Source: Massilia sp. METH4
GTDB taxonomy: Bacteria; Pseudomonadota; Gammaproteobacteria; Burkholderiales; Burkholderiaceae_D
Direction: 5' to 3'
Length of the DNA: 64,000 nucleotides
Assembly: GCF_037094685.1 (NCBI RefSeq)
Contig: NZ_CP146614.1
Location: forward strand, 6,758,001 to 6,822,000
The translations under genes were made by a program, and so were the position numbers. Each line of letters starts with the position of its first letter. The first letter of the stretch is position 1. The notes beneath the pieces are model-generated. The model saw only the letters and a list, made by a program, of their open reading frames with translations. It was not told where the DNA came from and did not search any database. Shown here piece by piece: positions 35,101-42,859 of this stretch.

Positions 35101-36014
35101 TGCACCACCGGTGCGACGGCATCGACCAGCACGGCCGACGTATCGCCGACGCCACGCAGCGTGAGATCGGCATCGTTGCCGGCGGCGTCACGGATCGTGC
35201 CGCCGTTCAGCGCGAGAGCGGTAACGGCGATGCCGTTCACATCGCCGTGCCCGGCGTCGACGACCAGCCGGAAGGTCAGGGTCGCGCTGCCGCTGCCCCC
35301 CACGTATTGCGCTTGCACTGTCTGGCTGCCGATCGTCACGGCCAGCGTTGGCGTGCCGCCGGCCGTATCCACCATCACCACTTCGTCGAGGCCGACCGTG
35401 AAAGCGAGCTCGTCGCCGACACCATAGGTTTGCGCCACTGGCACGCCGACCGTTCCCATCATCGGTTCCGTGTCGTCCGGTTCGCCCGGAACGGTGACCT
35501 GAACCGCGCCCGGACCGACGATCTCCAGGTAGGCAGTGCCGACGGTTTCGGGGTCATAGGTCGAAATGACCGCCACGTAGGTGTGCCCCCCGATCAGCTG
35601 CATCCCAGGCAAGTGCGAAAGCCAGTTGATGCTGCCGTAGATGTAGCCTTCGTGATCGATCTGCTCGTTGAATGCGATGATGTTGACGAGCGGATTCTCG
35701 GGATCGAAGGTGGTGTCGTACAGCCAGAGTTGCGAGTCCTTCTCCAGCCCCCAGTACGTCGCGATATACAGGTCGTCGGAGTCGGTGACGGTGATGTCGT
35801 AGCTGCCCGTCACGCTGGGACGCAGCACGCGCGTCGTATAGTTGACCCACTCGTCACGCCTGCTCTGGTCGACCTCCAGGATATCGGCCGCGGTGGCGAT
35901 CATCGAATAGAAGGGGTCCCAGTTGTGGCCGGGCACTTCGTAGGGCAGCTGGGGACGGAGGAACTTGTGTGCCAGCGACACGACAGCGTCGAACTTGGTC
36001 GTTACGGAACTCAT
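32127..36014 (-). CDS. Large RTX protein with Ig-like repeats and DUF4214 domains
   Basis: A 1295-aa acidic protein without a Sec signal. An N-terminal domain (about 1-160) looks like a bacterial pre-peptidase-type beta domain. Several Ig-like repeats of about 100 residues follow, each with a GDELAFTVGLDEVV-like start and an AGNDA(T/D)L-like end. Next comes an RTX block of calcium-binding nonapeptides (GGAGDDIL, GGTGNDTLDGGSGAD, about residues 985-1020). The last 220 residues hold DUF4214 units (LYHRVLDRAADEGGLQFWGD, LYSALFDRAPDEGGLNWW). RTX proteins usually leave by type I secretion, but no such exporter is nearby. The ATG at 36014 follows TTGGGAAAG. A cell-surface or adhesin role is inferred. 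Confidence 0.85.
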   Translation of the reverse strand: MSSVTTKFDAVVSLAHKFLRPQLPYEVPGHNWDPFYSMIATAADILEVDQSRRDEWVNYTTRVLRPSVTGSYDITVTDSDDLYIATYWGLEKDSQLWLYDTTFDPENPLVNIIAFNEQIDHEGYIYGSINWLSHLPGMQLIGGHTYVAVISTYDPETVGTAYLEIVGPGAVQVTVPGEPDDTEPMMGTVGVPVAQTYGVGDELAFTVGLDEVVMVDTAGGTPTLAVTIGSQTVQAQYVGGSGSATLTFRLVVDAGHGDVNGIAVTALALNGGTIRDAAGNDADLTLRGVGDTSAVLVDAVAPVVQAIAVAQVTQASVSYTVTLSESATGIDADDFTVTSTGSAAGRVASVTAVDSSTWTVTVGGLSGDGTLRLDLKDAGTGIADLGGNAITAGFTAGQAQAIDRLAPAVTAVTAPTPGTYKAGELLDFTVTLDEAVIVDTAYGIPRLALAIGGQTVHANYWSGSGPTELVFLYVVAPGDAGAVAVGALTAGGATLKDTAGNDATLSLAAHLPPLEGVAVDARGPKVSGPVAVPSAGTYTIGQHLDFTITFDEDIAVSGDGGTLGLVIGATLREAKLVAATANSLTYRYVVQAGDADASGIILGELDVYNASIRDLDGNDAILALAGHQPALAGVLVDGSAPDTGAPDFLTAAVLGRTLVMTYGDAGQLDAGQVPAPGAFTVKVNGAELGVTSVAVDAAARTVTLTLETAVLHQQAVTVAYTDPTSGDDARAIQDGAGNDAATLAAAPVFNATPPFEQVYGYTTLTDGVLVHIDTGPNGAAPRHVLTIPIVVPEREERIGAIDAADISLADDGNLVSLLTAQVPVGFGLKSSGTATLRPAALADLVEAIRAHTADGSADQARLTGAGSAFIGTLDGDAPLLVRTIVPIAAANAVPSELRIVGGYGFGHVPKAVVVDARALPAGSTIALDDVEFAVVVGAVRIVGNGATRLVWGDASAQQITLGERDDVLHGGAGDDILRSAGSSDHVFGEEGNDIVYGGTGNDTLDGGSGADIALMTGAGRADYSLRVVDGALMATHRDGGIDGIDVLADVETLRFLRGDTSVAGSVARVFEALTGARAGVATVDALAATVAAGASLKQLAGVLYAQDDAGATLDDTAFVAQLYHRVLDRAADEGGLQFWGDRLADGATRGEVALALADSPEKLAMPADVAFGATDVATLVRLYSALFDRAPDEGGLNWWIGVHGAGNSMAGIADAFVAGTEGSGWYGALDDAEFTAALYRTALHREAGAGEAQYWTDLLANGALDRGDVALAFADSPEKMALIGTMSTTLETLYG

Positions 36015-36217
36015 CGCGCTTTCCCAACAGTAATTTGTGGAGATCACATGATGCCTACCGGCCTCATTCGGCAATTGCCCCGCATCAACAAGCTGGATGA
36101 ACGCGCCGCGCGCGTGGCGGCTGCACGACAGTTGGGGGAATCAGTTGCACGGGCGGCGTTGTGCCGCCGCGGTGTCGCGCTGTCACGATATGGGAAGTCG
36201 GCTGACCCGGGAGGGGG

Positions 36218-36610
36218 TCAGTCCGCGACATCCTGCTCCGGCAGCCACTGGGCCAGGTGCAGCAGCACGCCGGCCGGATCCCATACATAGGTGACCAGCG
36301 CGCCGTAGCTCTCGCGCTTGGGCGGCGCCACGCGCGCGCCGGGGAAACGGCCCGTTGCCAGCAGCGCCCTCACCTGTTCATGGGCGCCGTGGGCATCGGC
36401 CACGGTCACATGCAGCATCGTATTGTCGACCCATTCCTTGGAATAGTAGTCCTGCAGGTAGAAGCGGTGACCGCCATTGGCCAGCAGCGCCAGCTTGTCG
36501 TCGTCGTACTCGACCGCCCAGCCCAACGCCGCGTAGAAGGCCTTCGACAGGGCGAAGTCGGCGGCCCCGACAAAGGGCCGCACGTCGCCGACGCGCAGGT
36601 CGACCGTCAT
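36218..36610 (-). CDS. VOC family protein (bleomycin-resistance/glyoxalase-like)
   Basis: A 130-aa single VOC-fold protein: VRPFVGAADFALSKAFYAALGW at the start, RFYLQDYY, and SYGALVTYVWDPAGVLLHLAQW at the end, where WDPAGVLLHL is the second beta-alpha unit. The ligand is unknown. Its ATG overlaps the stop of sppA (ATGA), so it is probably translated from the same transcript, an unusual partner for a signal-peptide peptidase. Confidence 0.82.
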   Translation of the reverse strand: MTVDLRVGDVRPFVGAADFALSKAFYAALGWAVEYDDDKLALLANGGHRFYLQDYYSKEWVDNTMLHVTVADAHGAHEQVRALLATGRFPGARVAPPKRESYGALVTYVWDPAGVLLHLAQWLPEQDVAD

Positions 36611-38487
36611 TGCGGCACGCCGCACAGGCAGTGGGTGAGCGCCATGAACGGCTTTCTCTGCGCCGTCATCTCGTTCAGCCAGTTCAACTCCCTGGCGACC
36701 TGCCCGGCCACGCCGGCGGGGATGCCGCTCGGCGCAAGCACGGTGCCCAGCTGGCGGGCGACGGCCGCATCGACCAGGTCGCTGACGGCTTGCGGCGCGC
36801 CGAAGAAATCGAGCAGCTTGTCGAAGCGCGTGGTTTCGCGCTCGATGTAGACGATGCGCGGATCGGCCCCCAGCTTGGCGCGGCGCGCGGCGGAGCGCAC
36901 CGCGTCGTTGAAGCTGCCCAAGGTGTCGACCAGGCCCCGTTCCTGCGCCTGGGCGCCGGTCCATACCCTGCCCTGCGCCACGGCGTCGATCTTCTCCGGC
37001 GTGCTCTTGCGCGCCTGCGCGGCCTTCGTGGTGAATTCCGCATACACGTGGTTGATCGATGCCTGCAACAGCTGGCCGAAGCGCGGGTCCATCGGCCGCG
37101 TGGGGTTGCCGGCGTCGCCCAGCCAGGTGGTCGGCTGGCCGCCGCTGTGGATGCCCAGCTTGTCCATCACCTTGTCGACGGTGGGGAACAGCGCGAACAC
37201 GCCGATCGAGCCGGTGATCGTGGATGCGTCGGCGATCACTTCATCGGCCGACATCGAGATCCAGTAGCCGCCCGAAGCAGCCAAGTTGCCCATCGAGACG
37301 ACGACCGGCTTGCCGGCCGCGCGCGTGAGTTCGAGCTCGCGGCGGATCAGTTCCGACCCGAAGGCGCTGCCGCCGGGCGAATCGACGCGCAGCACGATGG
37401 CCTTCACGCTGTCGTCCTCGCGCGCCATGCGGATCAGGTTCGACGTGGACAGGCCGCCGATCGAGCCCGGCGCGGCGATGCCGTCGCCGATCTCGCCCAC
37501 GGCCATCACCACGCCGATGGCGTCGCCGGTCAGCTTGGGTGCGATACGGGCCAGGTATTCATCGTGGGCGATCTGGCGGAACGATTTGTTCTGCGGGTCC
37601 GCCTCGCCGCGCTGCACCATCATGGCGCGGATCTCGTCGCGCGTCTTCAGGCCGTCGACCAGCTTCACCTGCAGCGCGAGCTTCGCCAGGTTGCCGCCGC
37701 TCTGCCCCACCAGCGCGGGCAGGTTCTCGATGCTGCGCGCGATCGTGCCCGGCTGCAGCTTGCGCGCCTGTTCCACGTCCTGCAGGTAGCGGCTCCACAG
37801 GTCGTTGTTCAGGTAAGCCTCCGCTTCCGCGGCGGCGGGCGACGGGCCGTTGGCCACCAGCGGTTCGGCGGCGCTCTTGAAGTTGCCGACCTTGAGCAGG
37901 TTGACGGTGACGCCCAGCTTGTCAAGCGCGTCCCGGTAGTAGGTGCGATACTTGCCGTAGCCGTCCAGGATCACGGTCCCCATCGGGTGCAGGTAAACCT
38001 CGCTCGCATGGGCGGCGATCTGGAACTGGCTCTGGTTGTAGTTCGAGCCCCAGGCCACCACCTTCTTGCCGGTGGCACGGAAGCGGTCGATGGCCGCGGC
38101 GATCTCCCGCTGCATGGCCGGGCCGCCGCCTTCCATCTCGTCGACCAGCAGCACGGCGCCGGCAATGCCCGGATCGCGGCCGGCATGGTCCAGCGCACGC
38201 AGCACGTCGCGCAGCTGGATATAGCGGCGCACGTTCTCGTCGCCCAGGTTGGCCAGCGCGGCAAGCTTGGCGCCGCCCGGCGCCTGCTCGACCAGCTGGC
38301 CGTTCAGGTTCAGCACCAGCATCGTCTTCTGGCCCAGCGGCTTGGCGCCGCCGCCGAAGATTGCATACAGCAAGGCGATCACGATCGCCAGGAAAATCAG
38401 GTTCATCACGGCGCGGCGGCTGGCATCGATGAAGCGCCAGGCACGGCCAAGGCCGCCACGCACATAGGAAAACACGGATCGGGACAC
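36607..38487 (-). CDS. sppA: Signal peptide peptidase SppA, 67K type
   Basis: A 626-aa membrane-bound protease that degrades cleaved signal peptides. One N-terminal membrane segment (about 27-45, AVMNLIFLAIVIALLYAIF) precedes two tandem S49 domains. The general base Lys lies in KVGNFKSAAEP (K209 region of E. coli SppA) and the nucleophile Ser in NLAASGGYWIS. The length fits the long 67K type (618 aa in E. coli). I chose GTG at 38487 because CGGAG precedes it; the longer frame to 38559 starts without a ribosome-binding site. Confidence 0.92.
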   Translation of the reverse strand: MSRSVFSYVRGGLGRAWRFIDASRRAVMNLIFLAIVIALLYAIFGGGAKPLGQKTMLVLNLNGQLVEQAPGGAKLAALANLGDENVRRYIQLRDVLRALDHAGRDPGIAGAVLLVDEMEGGGPAMQREIAAAIDRFRATGKKVVAWGSNYNQSQFQIAAHASEVYLHPMGTVILDGYGKYRTYYRDALDKLGVTVNLLKVGNFKSAAEPLVANGPSPAAAEAEAYLNNDLWSRYLQDVEQARKLQPGTIARSIENLPALVGQSGGNLAKLALQVKLVDGLKTRDEIRAMMVQRGEADPQNKSFRQIAHDEYLARIAPKLTGDAIGVVMAVGEIGDGIAAPGSIGGLSTSNLIRMAREDDSVKAIVLRVDSPGGSAFGSELIRRELELTRAAGKPVVVSMGNLAASGGYWISMSADEVIADASTITGSIGVFALFPTVDKVMDKLGIHSGGQPTTWLGDAGNPTRPMDPRFGQLLQASINHVYAEFTTKAAQARKSTPEKIDAVAQGRVWTGAQAQERGLVDTLGSFNDAVRSAARRAKLGADPRIVYIERETTRFDKLLDFFGAPQAVSDLVDAAVARQLGTVLAPSGIPAGVAGQVARELNWLNEMTAQRKPFMALTHCLCGVPQ

Positions 38488-38533
38488 GGGCAACTCCGGA
38501 TAAATTGGTTGACGGGGTATAGGCGAGACTGTA

Positions 38534-40000
38534 TCAGTTTGCAGCCACGGGGGCGCCACGTCTTTCAGGTGAGGAAATCGCCCACAGCCCGGCGAACACG
38601 AACAGGCCGTCGATCACCAGCAGTTCCAGCCCCAGCCGGTAGCTGCCGAAGAACACGTGCTGCCAGTGCTCCAGCAGCGCGCACAGCGCCGGGCCGGCGA
38701 GAACGACGACGGGCACCCAGCGGTCGGCCACCTGCCGGCGCGTCAGCAGCCCGAAGCCGAACAGGCCGAGCAGCGGGCCATATGTGTAGCCGGCCAGCTT
38801 GAGGATGACGCCTATCATGCTCGCGCTGTCGATCCACTTGAACACCATCACGAGCACGAGGAACAGCGCGCAGAAACCCAGGTGCACGCGGTGGCGCCAG
38901 CGCACCCGCTCGCGCTCGTTCAACGCGCGCCGCTGCACGCCCAGCAGGTCGATGCAGAACGACGAGGTGAGCGCCGTGATCGCACCGTCGGCGCTGGGGA
39001 ACAGCGCCGACACGAGGGCCACGAAGAACACCAGCTGCATGGCGGCCGGCAGGTGTTCCATCACCACGGCCGGGAAGAGCTTGTCGCCGGTCGCCGTCAC
39101 GCCGGCCTGCGGGGCGTACAGGTGCAGCAGGCCGCCCAAGAATAGGAAGGCGCCCAGCACGACCACCAGGATGAAGGTGAGCAGCACCATGTTCTTCTGC
39201 GCCCCGCCGAGGGTGCGCACGGAGATATTCTTCTGCATCATTTCCTGGTCCATCCCCGTCATGGCGATCGTGATGAAGGCGCCGGCCACAACTTGCTTCC
39301 AGAAGTAGCCGGGGCTGTCGACGTTGAAATCGAACACGCGCGACAGGCCCGCCGCTTCCATGCGCGCCAGGCTTTCCGCCATCGACAGGTCCATCGCATG
39401 CAGCAGGAACCACACGCAGGCCGCCAGGCCGGCCAGCATGCCGGTGGTCTGCAGCGTATCGGTCCACACGATCGTCTTCACGCCGCCCTCGTACGTGTAG
39501 AGCAGGATCATCAGCAGGATCACGAGGTTGGTGGCCCAGAACGGCACGCCGAGCCGGTCCAGTATGGTCGCTTGCAGGATGTTGACGACGAGGTACAGCC
39601 GCGCGGTGGCGCCGAGGGTGCGCGAGACGATGAAGAACGCGGCGCCGCTCTGGTAGGAACGGCGCCCCAGCCGCACGTCGAGGTAGTGATAGATCGACGT
39701 GAGCTTGAGCCGGTAGTACAGCGGCAGCAGCACGAAGGCCACGACCAGGTAGCCGATCACGTAGCCGAGCGTGATCTGCAGGTAGCCGAAGCCGTCGCGG
39801 CCCACGGCGCCCGGCACGCTGACGAAGGTGACGCCGGACAGCGTGGTACCCACCATGCCGAACGCGACGAGGCCCCAGTGCGAGCTCTTGTTACCGATGA
39901 AGAAGCTGGCATTGTCGGCATTGCGCGACGTTGCCCAGGCCACCGCCAGCAACAGGCCGAAATACGCGAAGATGACGAAAAACAGGAAAAACGGGGACAT
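38534..40000 (-). CDS. Sodium:solute symporter family transporter
   Basis: A 488-aa protein with about 13 membrane segments. It begins MSPFFLFFVIFAYFGLLLAVAW. SSS-type blocks are SSHWGLVAFGMVGTTLSGVTFVSVPG, the TM6 region AFITIAMTGMDQEMMQKN and SALFPSADGAITALTSSFCIDL. These carry the sodium-binding small residues of the family (relatives of PutP, SGLT and pantothenate symporters). The solute cannot be read from sequence. The ATG at 40000 was preferred over 40033 because it opens directly into the first membrane segment. Confidence 0.87.
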   Translation of the reverse strand: MSPFFLFFVIFAYFGLLLAVAWATSRNADNASFFIGNKSSHWGLVAFGMVGTTLSGVTFVSVPGAVGRDGFGYLQITLGYVIGYLVVAFVLLPLYYRLKLTSIYHYLDVRLGRRSYQSGAAFFIVSRTLGATARLYLVVNILQATILDRLGVPFWATNLVILLMILLYTYEGGVKTIVWTDTLQTTGMLAGLAACVWFLLHAMDLSMAESLARMEAAGLSRVFDFNVDSPGYFWKQVVAGAFITIAMTGMDQEMMQKNISVRTLGGAQKNMVLLTFILVVVLGAFLFLGGLLHLYAPQAGVTATGDKLFPAVVMEHLPAAMQLVFFVALVSALFPSADGAITALTSSFCIDLLGVQRRALNERERVRWRHRVHLGFCALFLVLVMVFKWIDSASMIGVILKLAGYTYGPLLGLFGFGLLTRRQVADRWVPVVVLAGPALCALLEHWQHVFFGSYRLGLELLVIDGLFVFAGLWAISSPERRGAPVAAN

Positions 40001-40083
40001 GCTCTTTACATCCAGGATATGAATCGGCAGCAATATACACCCGCGGCCGGGCTACAATCGGGCAAGCAACAGGAAGGATCACC

Positions 40084-41301
40084 ATGTACAGTGCCGCCAC
40101 CAGAGAATTCGCCCGCGCGCAGGAAGCGCTGATCGCCCCGCTCGAGGTGCGCGTCCATGCGCAGGCCGACGGCCGCGCCGAGGGCCGCGAGGAATGCATG
40201 CGCGACTATGCGCGCGTGCTGTATTCGGCATCGTTCCGCCGCCTGCAGGGCAAGATGCAGCTCCTGGGCGTGGATGCCGGCAACTTCAACCGCAACCGGC
40301 TCACGCACAGCCTCGAAGTGGCGCAGATCGCCCGCTCGATCGCCGCCGACCTGGGGCTGGAGCGCAGCGTGGTGGCCGAAACCTGCGCGCTGGCGCACGA
40401 CCTGGGCAACCCGCCGTTCGGCCATCACGGCGAGCGCATCCTCGATGAACTAGGCCGCGACCATGGCGGCTTCGAGGGCAATGCGCAGGCGTTCCGCATC
40501 CTGCGCACGCTGGAAAAGAAGCACCACGCGTATGCCGGCCTGAACCTGACCGTGCGCACGCTGGCCGGCATCACCAAGTATTTTTATCGGCGCGCCGACA
40601 ATCCGAGGAAATTCCTGTACGACGAGGACTTCCACTTCCTGTCCGGCGAGATGGCGCGGCGCGGCCTGGCCATCCGCAAGACGATCGATGCGCAGATCAT
40701 GGACTTGTCCGACGAGATCGCCTACGCGGCGCACGACCTGGAAGACGCGATGAGCTTCGGCATCATCACCTGGGGCGAGATCCTGCACGAGTTCCGCATC
40801 AGCCGCGATTTCGCCGACGCCTTCGAACCGTTTTCGCGCATCGCCCATGGCGCCCACGAGGAGGCGTTGAAGAGCGAGGCGCAGGCCAGTTCCGAGGAAT
40901 ACTCGATCGTGCTGCGCAAGGAAATGACGTCGCAGATCGTGCACGAACTGTGCCGCGACATCACCGTTGTCGAGGGGGCGCATGGCCCGGAACTGGGCTA
41001 CAGCACGATGGGGCCGCTCGCGCGCGGCTTGAAGAGCCTGCTGTGGAAGGCGATCCTGCGCAAGAAGGACGTGCAGCTGTACGAGAAGCGCGGCGAGAAG
41101 ATCATCCGCGGCCTGTTCGAGGTGCTGACCGACCGCGCCTACAACCGCGACAACGTGCTGCTGCCGCCCGAGCTGCGCTGCCTGCGCGACTCCCGCGAAC
41201 GCCTCGTGCTCGACTACCTCGCCGGCATGATGGACGTGAACGCCGCCGCCGAATACGAAAAATACTTCGGCAAGGGCAGCCTGGAGCGCATCTATGACTG
41301 A
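40084..41301 (+). CDS. dgt: dGTPase-like HD-domain triphosphohydrolase
   Basis: A 405-aa cytoplasmic enzyme of the dGTPase family, which splits dNTPs into deoxynucleoside and triphosphate. The family signature SASFRRLQGKMQLLG precedes the HD metal site: H in NRLTHSLEVAQIA, HD in CALAHDLGNPPFGHHGE and the distal Asp in DLSDEIAYAAHDLEDA. AGGAAGGA lies before the ATG. The stop overlaps the start of the next gene by 8 bp. The length fits the shorter type-2 dGTPase-like proteins rather than the 505-aa E. coli Dgt. Confidence 0.9.
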   Translation: MYSAATREFARAQEALIAPLEVRVHAQADGRAEGREECMRDYARVLYSASFRRLQGKMQLLGVDAGNFNRNRLTHSLEVAQIARSIAADLGLERSVVAETCALAHDLGNPPFGHHGERILDELGRDHGGFEGNAQAFRILRTLEKKHHAYAGLNLTVRTLAGITKYFYRRADNPRKFLYDEDFHFLSGEMARRGLAIRKTIDAQIMDLSDEIAYAAHDLEDAMSFGIITWGEILHEFRISRDFADAFEPFSRIAHGAHEEALKSEAQASSEEYSIVLRKEMTSQIVHELCRDITVVEGAHGPELGYSTMGPLARGLKSLLWKAILRKKDVQLYEKRGEKIIRGLFEVLTDRAYNRDNVLLPPELRCLRDSRERLVLDYLAGMMDVNAAAEYEKYFGKGSLERIYD

Positions 41302-42418
41302 TCGTTGCCCGAACACTGGTGACAGGCTCCGATTTCCAGGAAACGTTGCAAGAATATCGGAGCCTGTCACCGGTTTTGACGATCCGTGGCGCGCGGCGGA
41401 GCTGGCTGGGTTCCTGCTGCCGGAGCAGCAGGCGCGCATCCACGAGCAGGGCTGGCTGAAAATGCTGGCGCCGCGCGCGGCGGGGGGCGCGGAGTTGCCG
41501 CTGCCGGAGGTCGTGCGGCTGGAAGAACAGGTCGCGGCCATCGACGGCAGCCTGGGCTGGGTGGTCACCCTGTGCGCGGGCGCCGGCTGGTTTGCCGGCT
41601 TCCTGCCGCAGGCGCTGGCGCGCGGGATCATGGCAACGCCCGGCGCCTGCCTGGCCGGCAGCGGCGCCCCGACCGGATTCGCCGATCTCGACGGAGACGA
41701 CTTCCTGATCAGCGGGCGCTGGGACTACGCCAGCGGCGCGCCGATGGCGACCCATTTCACGCTGAACGCCATGCTGCGCGCCGGTGGCGAAGTGCTGCGC
41801 GATGAACATGGCAAGCCGCGCATCCGCGCCTTCGTCGTGCCGGCGCGCCACGTGACGCTGGAGCCCTCCTGGCAAGCCATCGGCATGCGCGCCTCGGCAT
41901 CGCAGGCCTACCGCATCGACGGGGCCCGCGTCCCGGGCAGCCACGGCTTCGCGATCGACGCCGCCCACGCCACGGCCGACGGCCCGCTGTACCGCTTCCC
42001 GTTCATGGCGCTCGCTTACGTGACGCTGGCGGCAAACGTGCTGGGCATGGCCGGCCACTTCGTCGCGCGGGCCGGACCGCTGGTCGCCGTGCGCCGCCAG
42101 CACGGCACCGGTGTGCCACTGGCCGAGGTCCCCACGGTAGCGGCACGGCTGGCGGCGGCCCGAGCGGACCTGGAGCACGATCGCGCCGCCCTGTACGCGA
42201 CCCTGGACCGCGCCTGGGACGATGTGGTGCGGCACGCCTCAGCCGACGAGGCCGCTTTGCAGCGGGTATCCTTGCAGCTCGTGGAGACTTGCCGCCGCAC
42301 CGTCGACGGGTTGTATCCGTACTGCGGGCTGCAAGCGGCGCGCGAGGAAACGGCGATCAACCGCGTCTGGCGCGACTTCCATACCGCCACGCAGCACTTG
42401 CTGCTGCTGCCCGATTGA
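41294..42418 (+). CDS. Acyl-CoA dehydrogenase-fold flavin monooxygenase-like protein
   Basis: A 374-aa protein of the acyl-CoA dehydrogenase superfamily, most like the two-component monooxygenase branch (HsaA/DszC type): LLPEQQARIHEQGWLKMLAPRAAGGAELPLPEVVRLEEQVA, then GRWDYASGAPMATHF, and a C-terminal INRVWRDFHTATQH. Such enzymes use reduced flavin. Residues about 8-27 are encoded by a palindromic repeat (41318-41371), and no other in-frame start lies between the repeat and the conserved domain, so the repeat is translated if the gene is functional. The ATG overlaps dgt by 8 bp. The substrate is unknown. Confidence 0.78.
   Translation: MTDRCPNTGDRLRFPGNVARISEPVTGFDDPWRAAELAGFLLPEQQARIHEQGWLKMLAPRAAGGAELPLPEVVRLEEQVAAIDGSLGWVVTLCAGAGWFAGFLPQALARGIMATPGACLAGSGAPTGFADLDGDDFLISGRWDYASGAPMATHFTLNAMLRAGGEVLRDEHGKPRIRAFVVPARHVTLEPSWQAIGMRASASQAYRIDGARVPGSHGFAIDAAHATADGPLYRFPFMALAYVTLAANVLGMAGHFVARAGPLVAVRRQHGTGVPLAEVPTVAARLAAARADLEHDRAALYATLDRAWDDVVRHASADEAALQRVSLQLVETCRRTVDGLYPYCGLQAAREETAINRVWRDFHTATQHLLLLPD
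41318..41371. repeat. Palindromic repeat inside a coding sequence
   Basis: ggtgacaggctccgat (41318-41333) and its exact complement (41356-41371) form a perfect 16-bp stem around a 22-bp loop containing ccaggaaacgttgcaagaat. It belongs to the same family as 21912-22012. It lies just inside the 5' end of the flavin monooxygenase-like gene, in frame. Confidence 0.85.
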
Positions 42419-42435
42419 ACCCATACGGAGGGACC

Positions 42436-42762
42436 ATGAAACAGCATCGCTACCGCATCACCGTCGATCACCTGCAGGACCCCGGCGGCAATCCGGTCAC
42501 GCGCGCCCCTTTGACATTCGAGGTCGGCAACCATGACGACATCTTCGCCATCGTCGAGCGCATGCGCGGCCGCGGCGACTTCGATCCGGAAACGGCGATC
42601 GCCTTCGCCGTGGGCCTGAAGCTGTTTTCGGAGACGATGCTGGAGCACCGCGACCACCCGCTGTTCACGGAATTCCGGCCGCACTTCCAGCAATTCATGA
42701 AACATCTGAAGAGGGGGCCGGTCCAGCCGGGCGAGGCCCCGGCGGAGCCGGATACGCCTTAG
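42436..42762 (+). CDS. DUF3861 family protein
   Basis: A 108-aa protein with the DUF3861 opening KQHRYRITVDHLQDPGG and the blocks PLTFEVGNHDDIFAIVERMR and FAVGLKLFSETMLEHR. The function is unknown. GGAGGGACC precedes the ATG at 42436. It follows the flavin monooxygenase-like gene by 17 bp and is probably co-transcribed. Confidence 0.83.
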   Translation: MKQHRYRITVDHLQDPGGNPVTRAPLTFEVGNHDDIFAIVERMRGRGDFDPETAIAFAVGLKLFSETMLEHRDHPLFTEFRPHFQQFMKHLKRGPVQPGEAPAEPDTP

Positions 42763-42763
42763 A

Positions 42764-42852
42764 GCGCCCGCCCCCCCCATGGCTGCGTTGCAGCGTCTCG
42801 CCGTACAGGTGTACTGTCTTCGACGCCGCGCCTTGCCCTGCGGGTTTTGTTA
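42764..42852. repeat. Palindrome-rich intergenic element
   Basis: Between the convergent DUF3861 and MFS genes lies a segment with ggctgcgttgcagc, the hairpin gtacaggtgtac, and gacgccgcgcc followed by gggttttgtt. The last part could act as a terminator. I recall similar segments after genes in other betaproteobacteria, but did not verify this. Confidence 0.4.
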
Positions 42853-42859
42853 GGCTCTC

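Noticed and set aside
32283..36290. A 1335-codon open frame on the plus strand opposite the RTX gene
   Set aside because: It is the antisense of a high-GC coding region. Its translation is Arg/His/Gln/Ala rich without domains, and the minus-strand frame has recognisable RTX and DUF4214 repeats.
36218..36964. Longer 248-codon form of the VOC gene
   Set aside because: The extension lies within sppA in another frame; the ATG at 36610 overlaps the sppA stop and begins the VOC fold.
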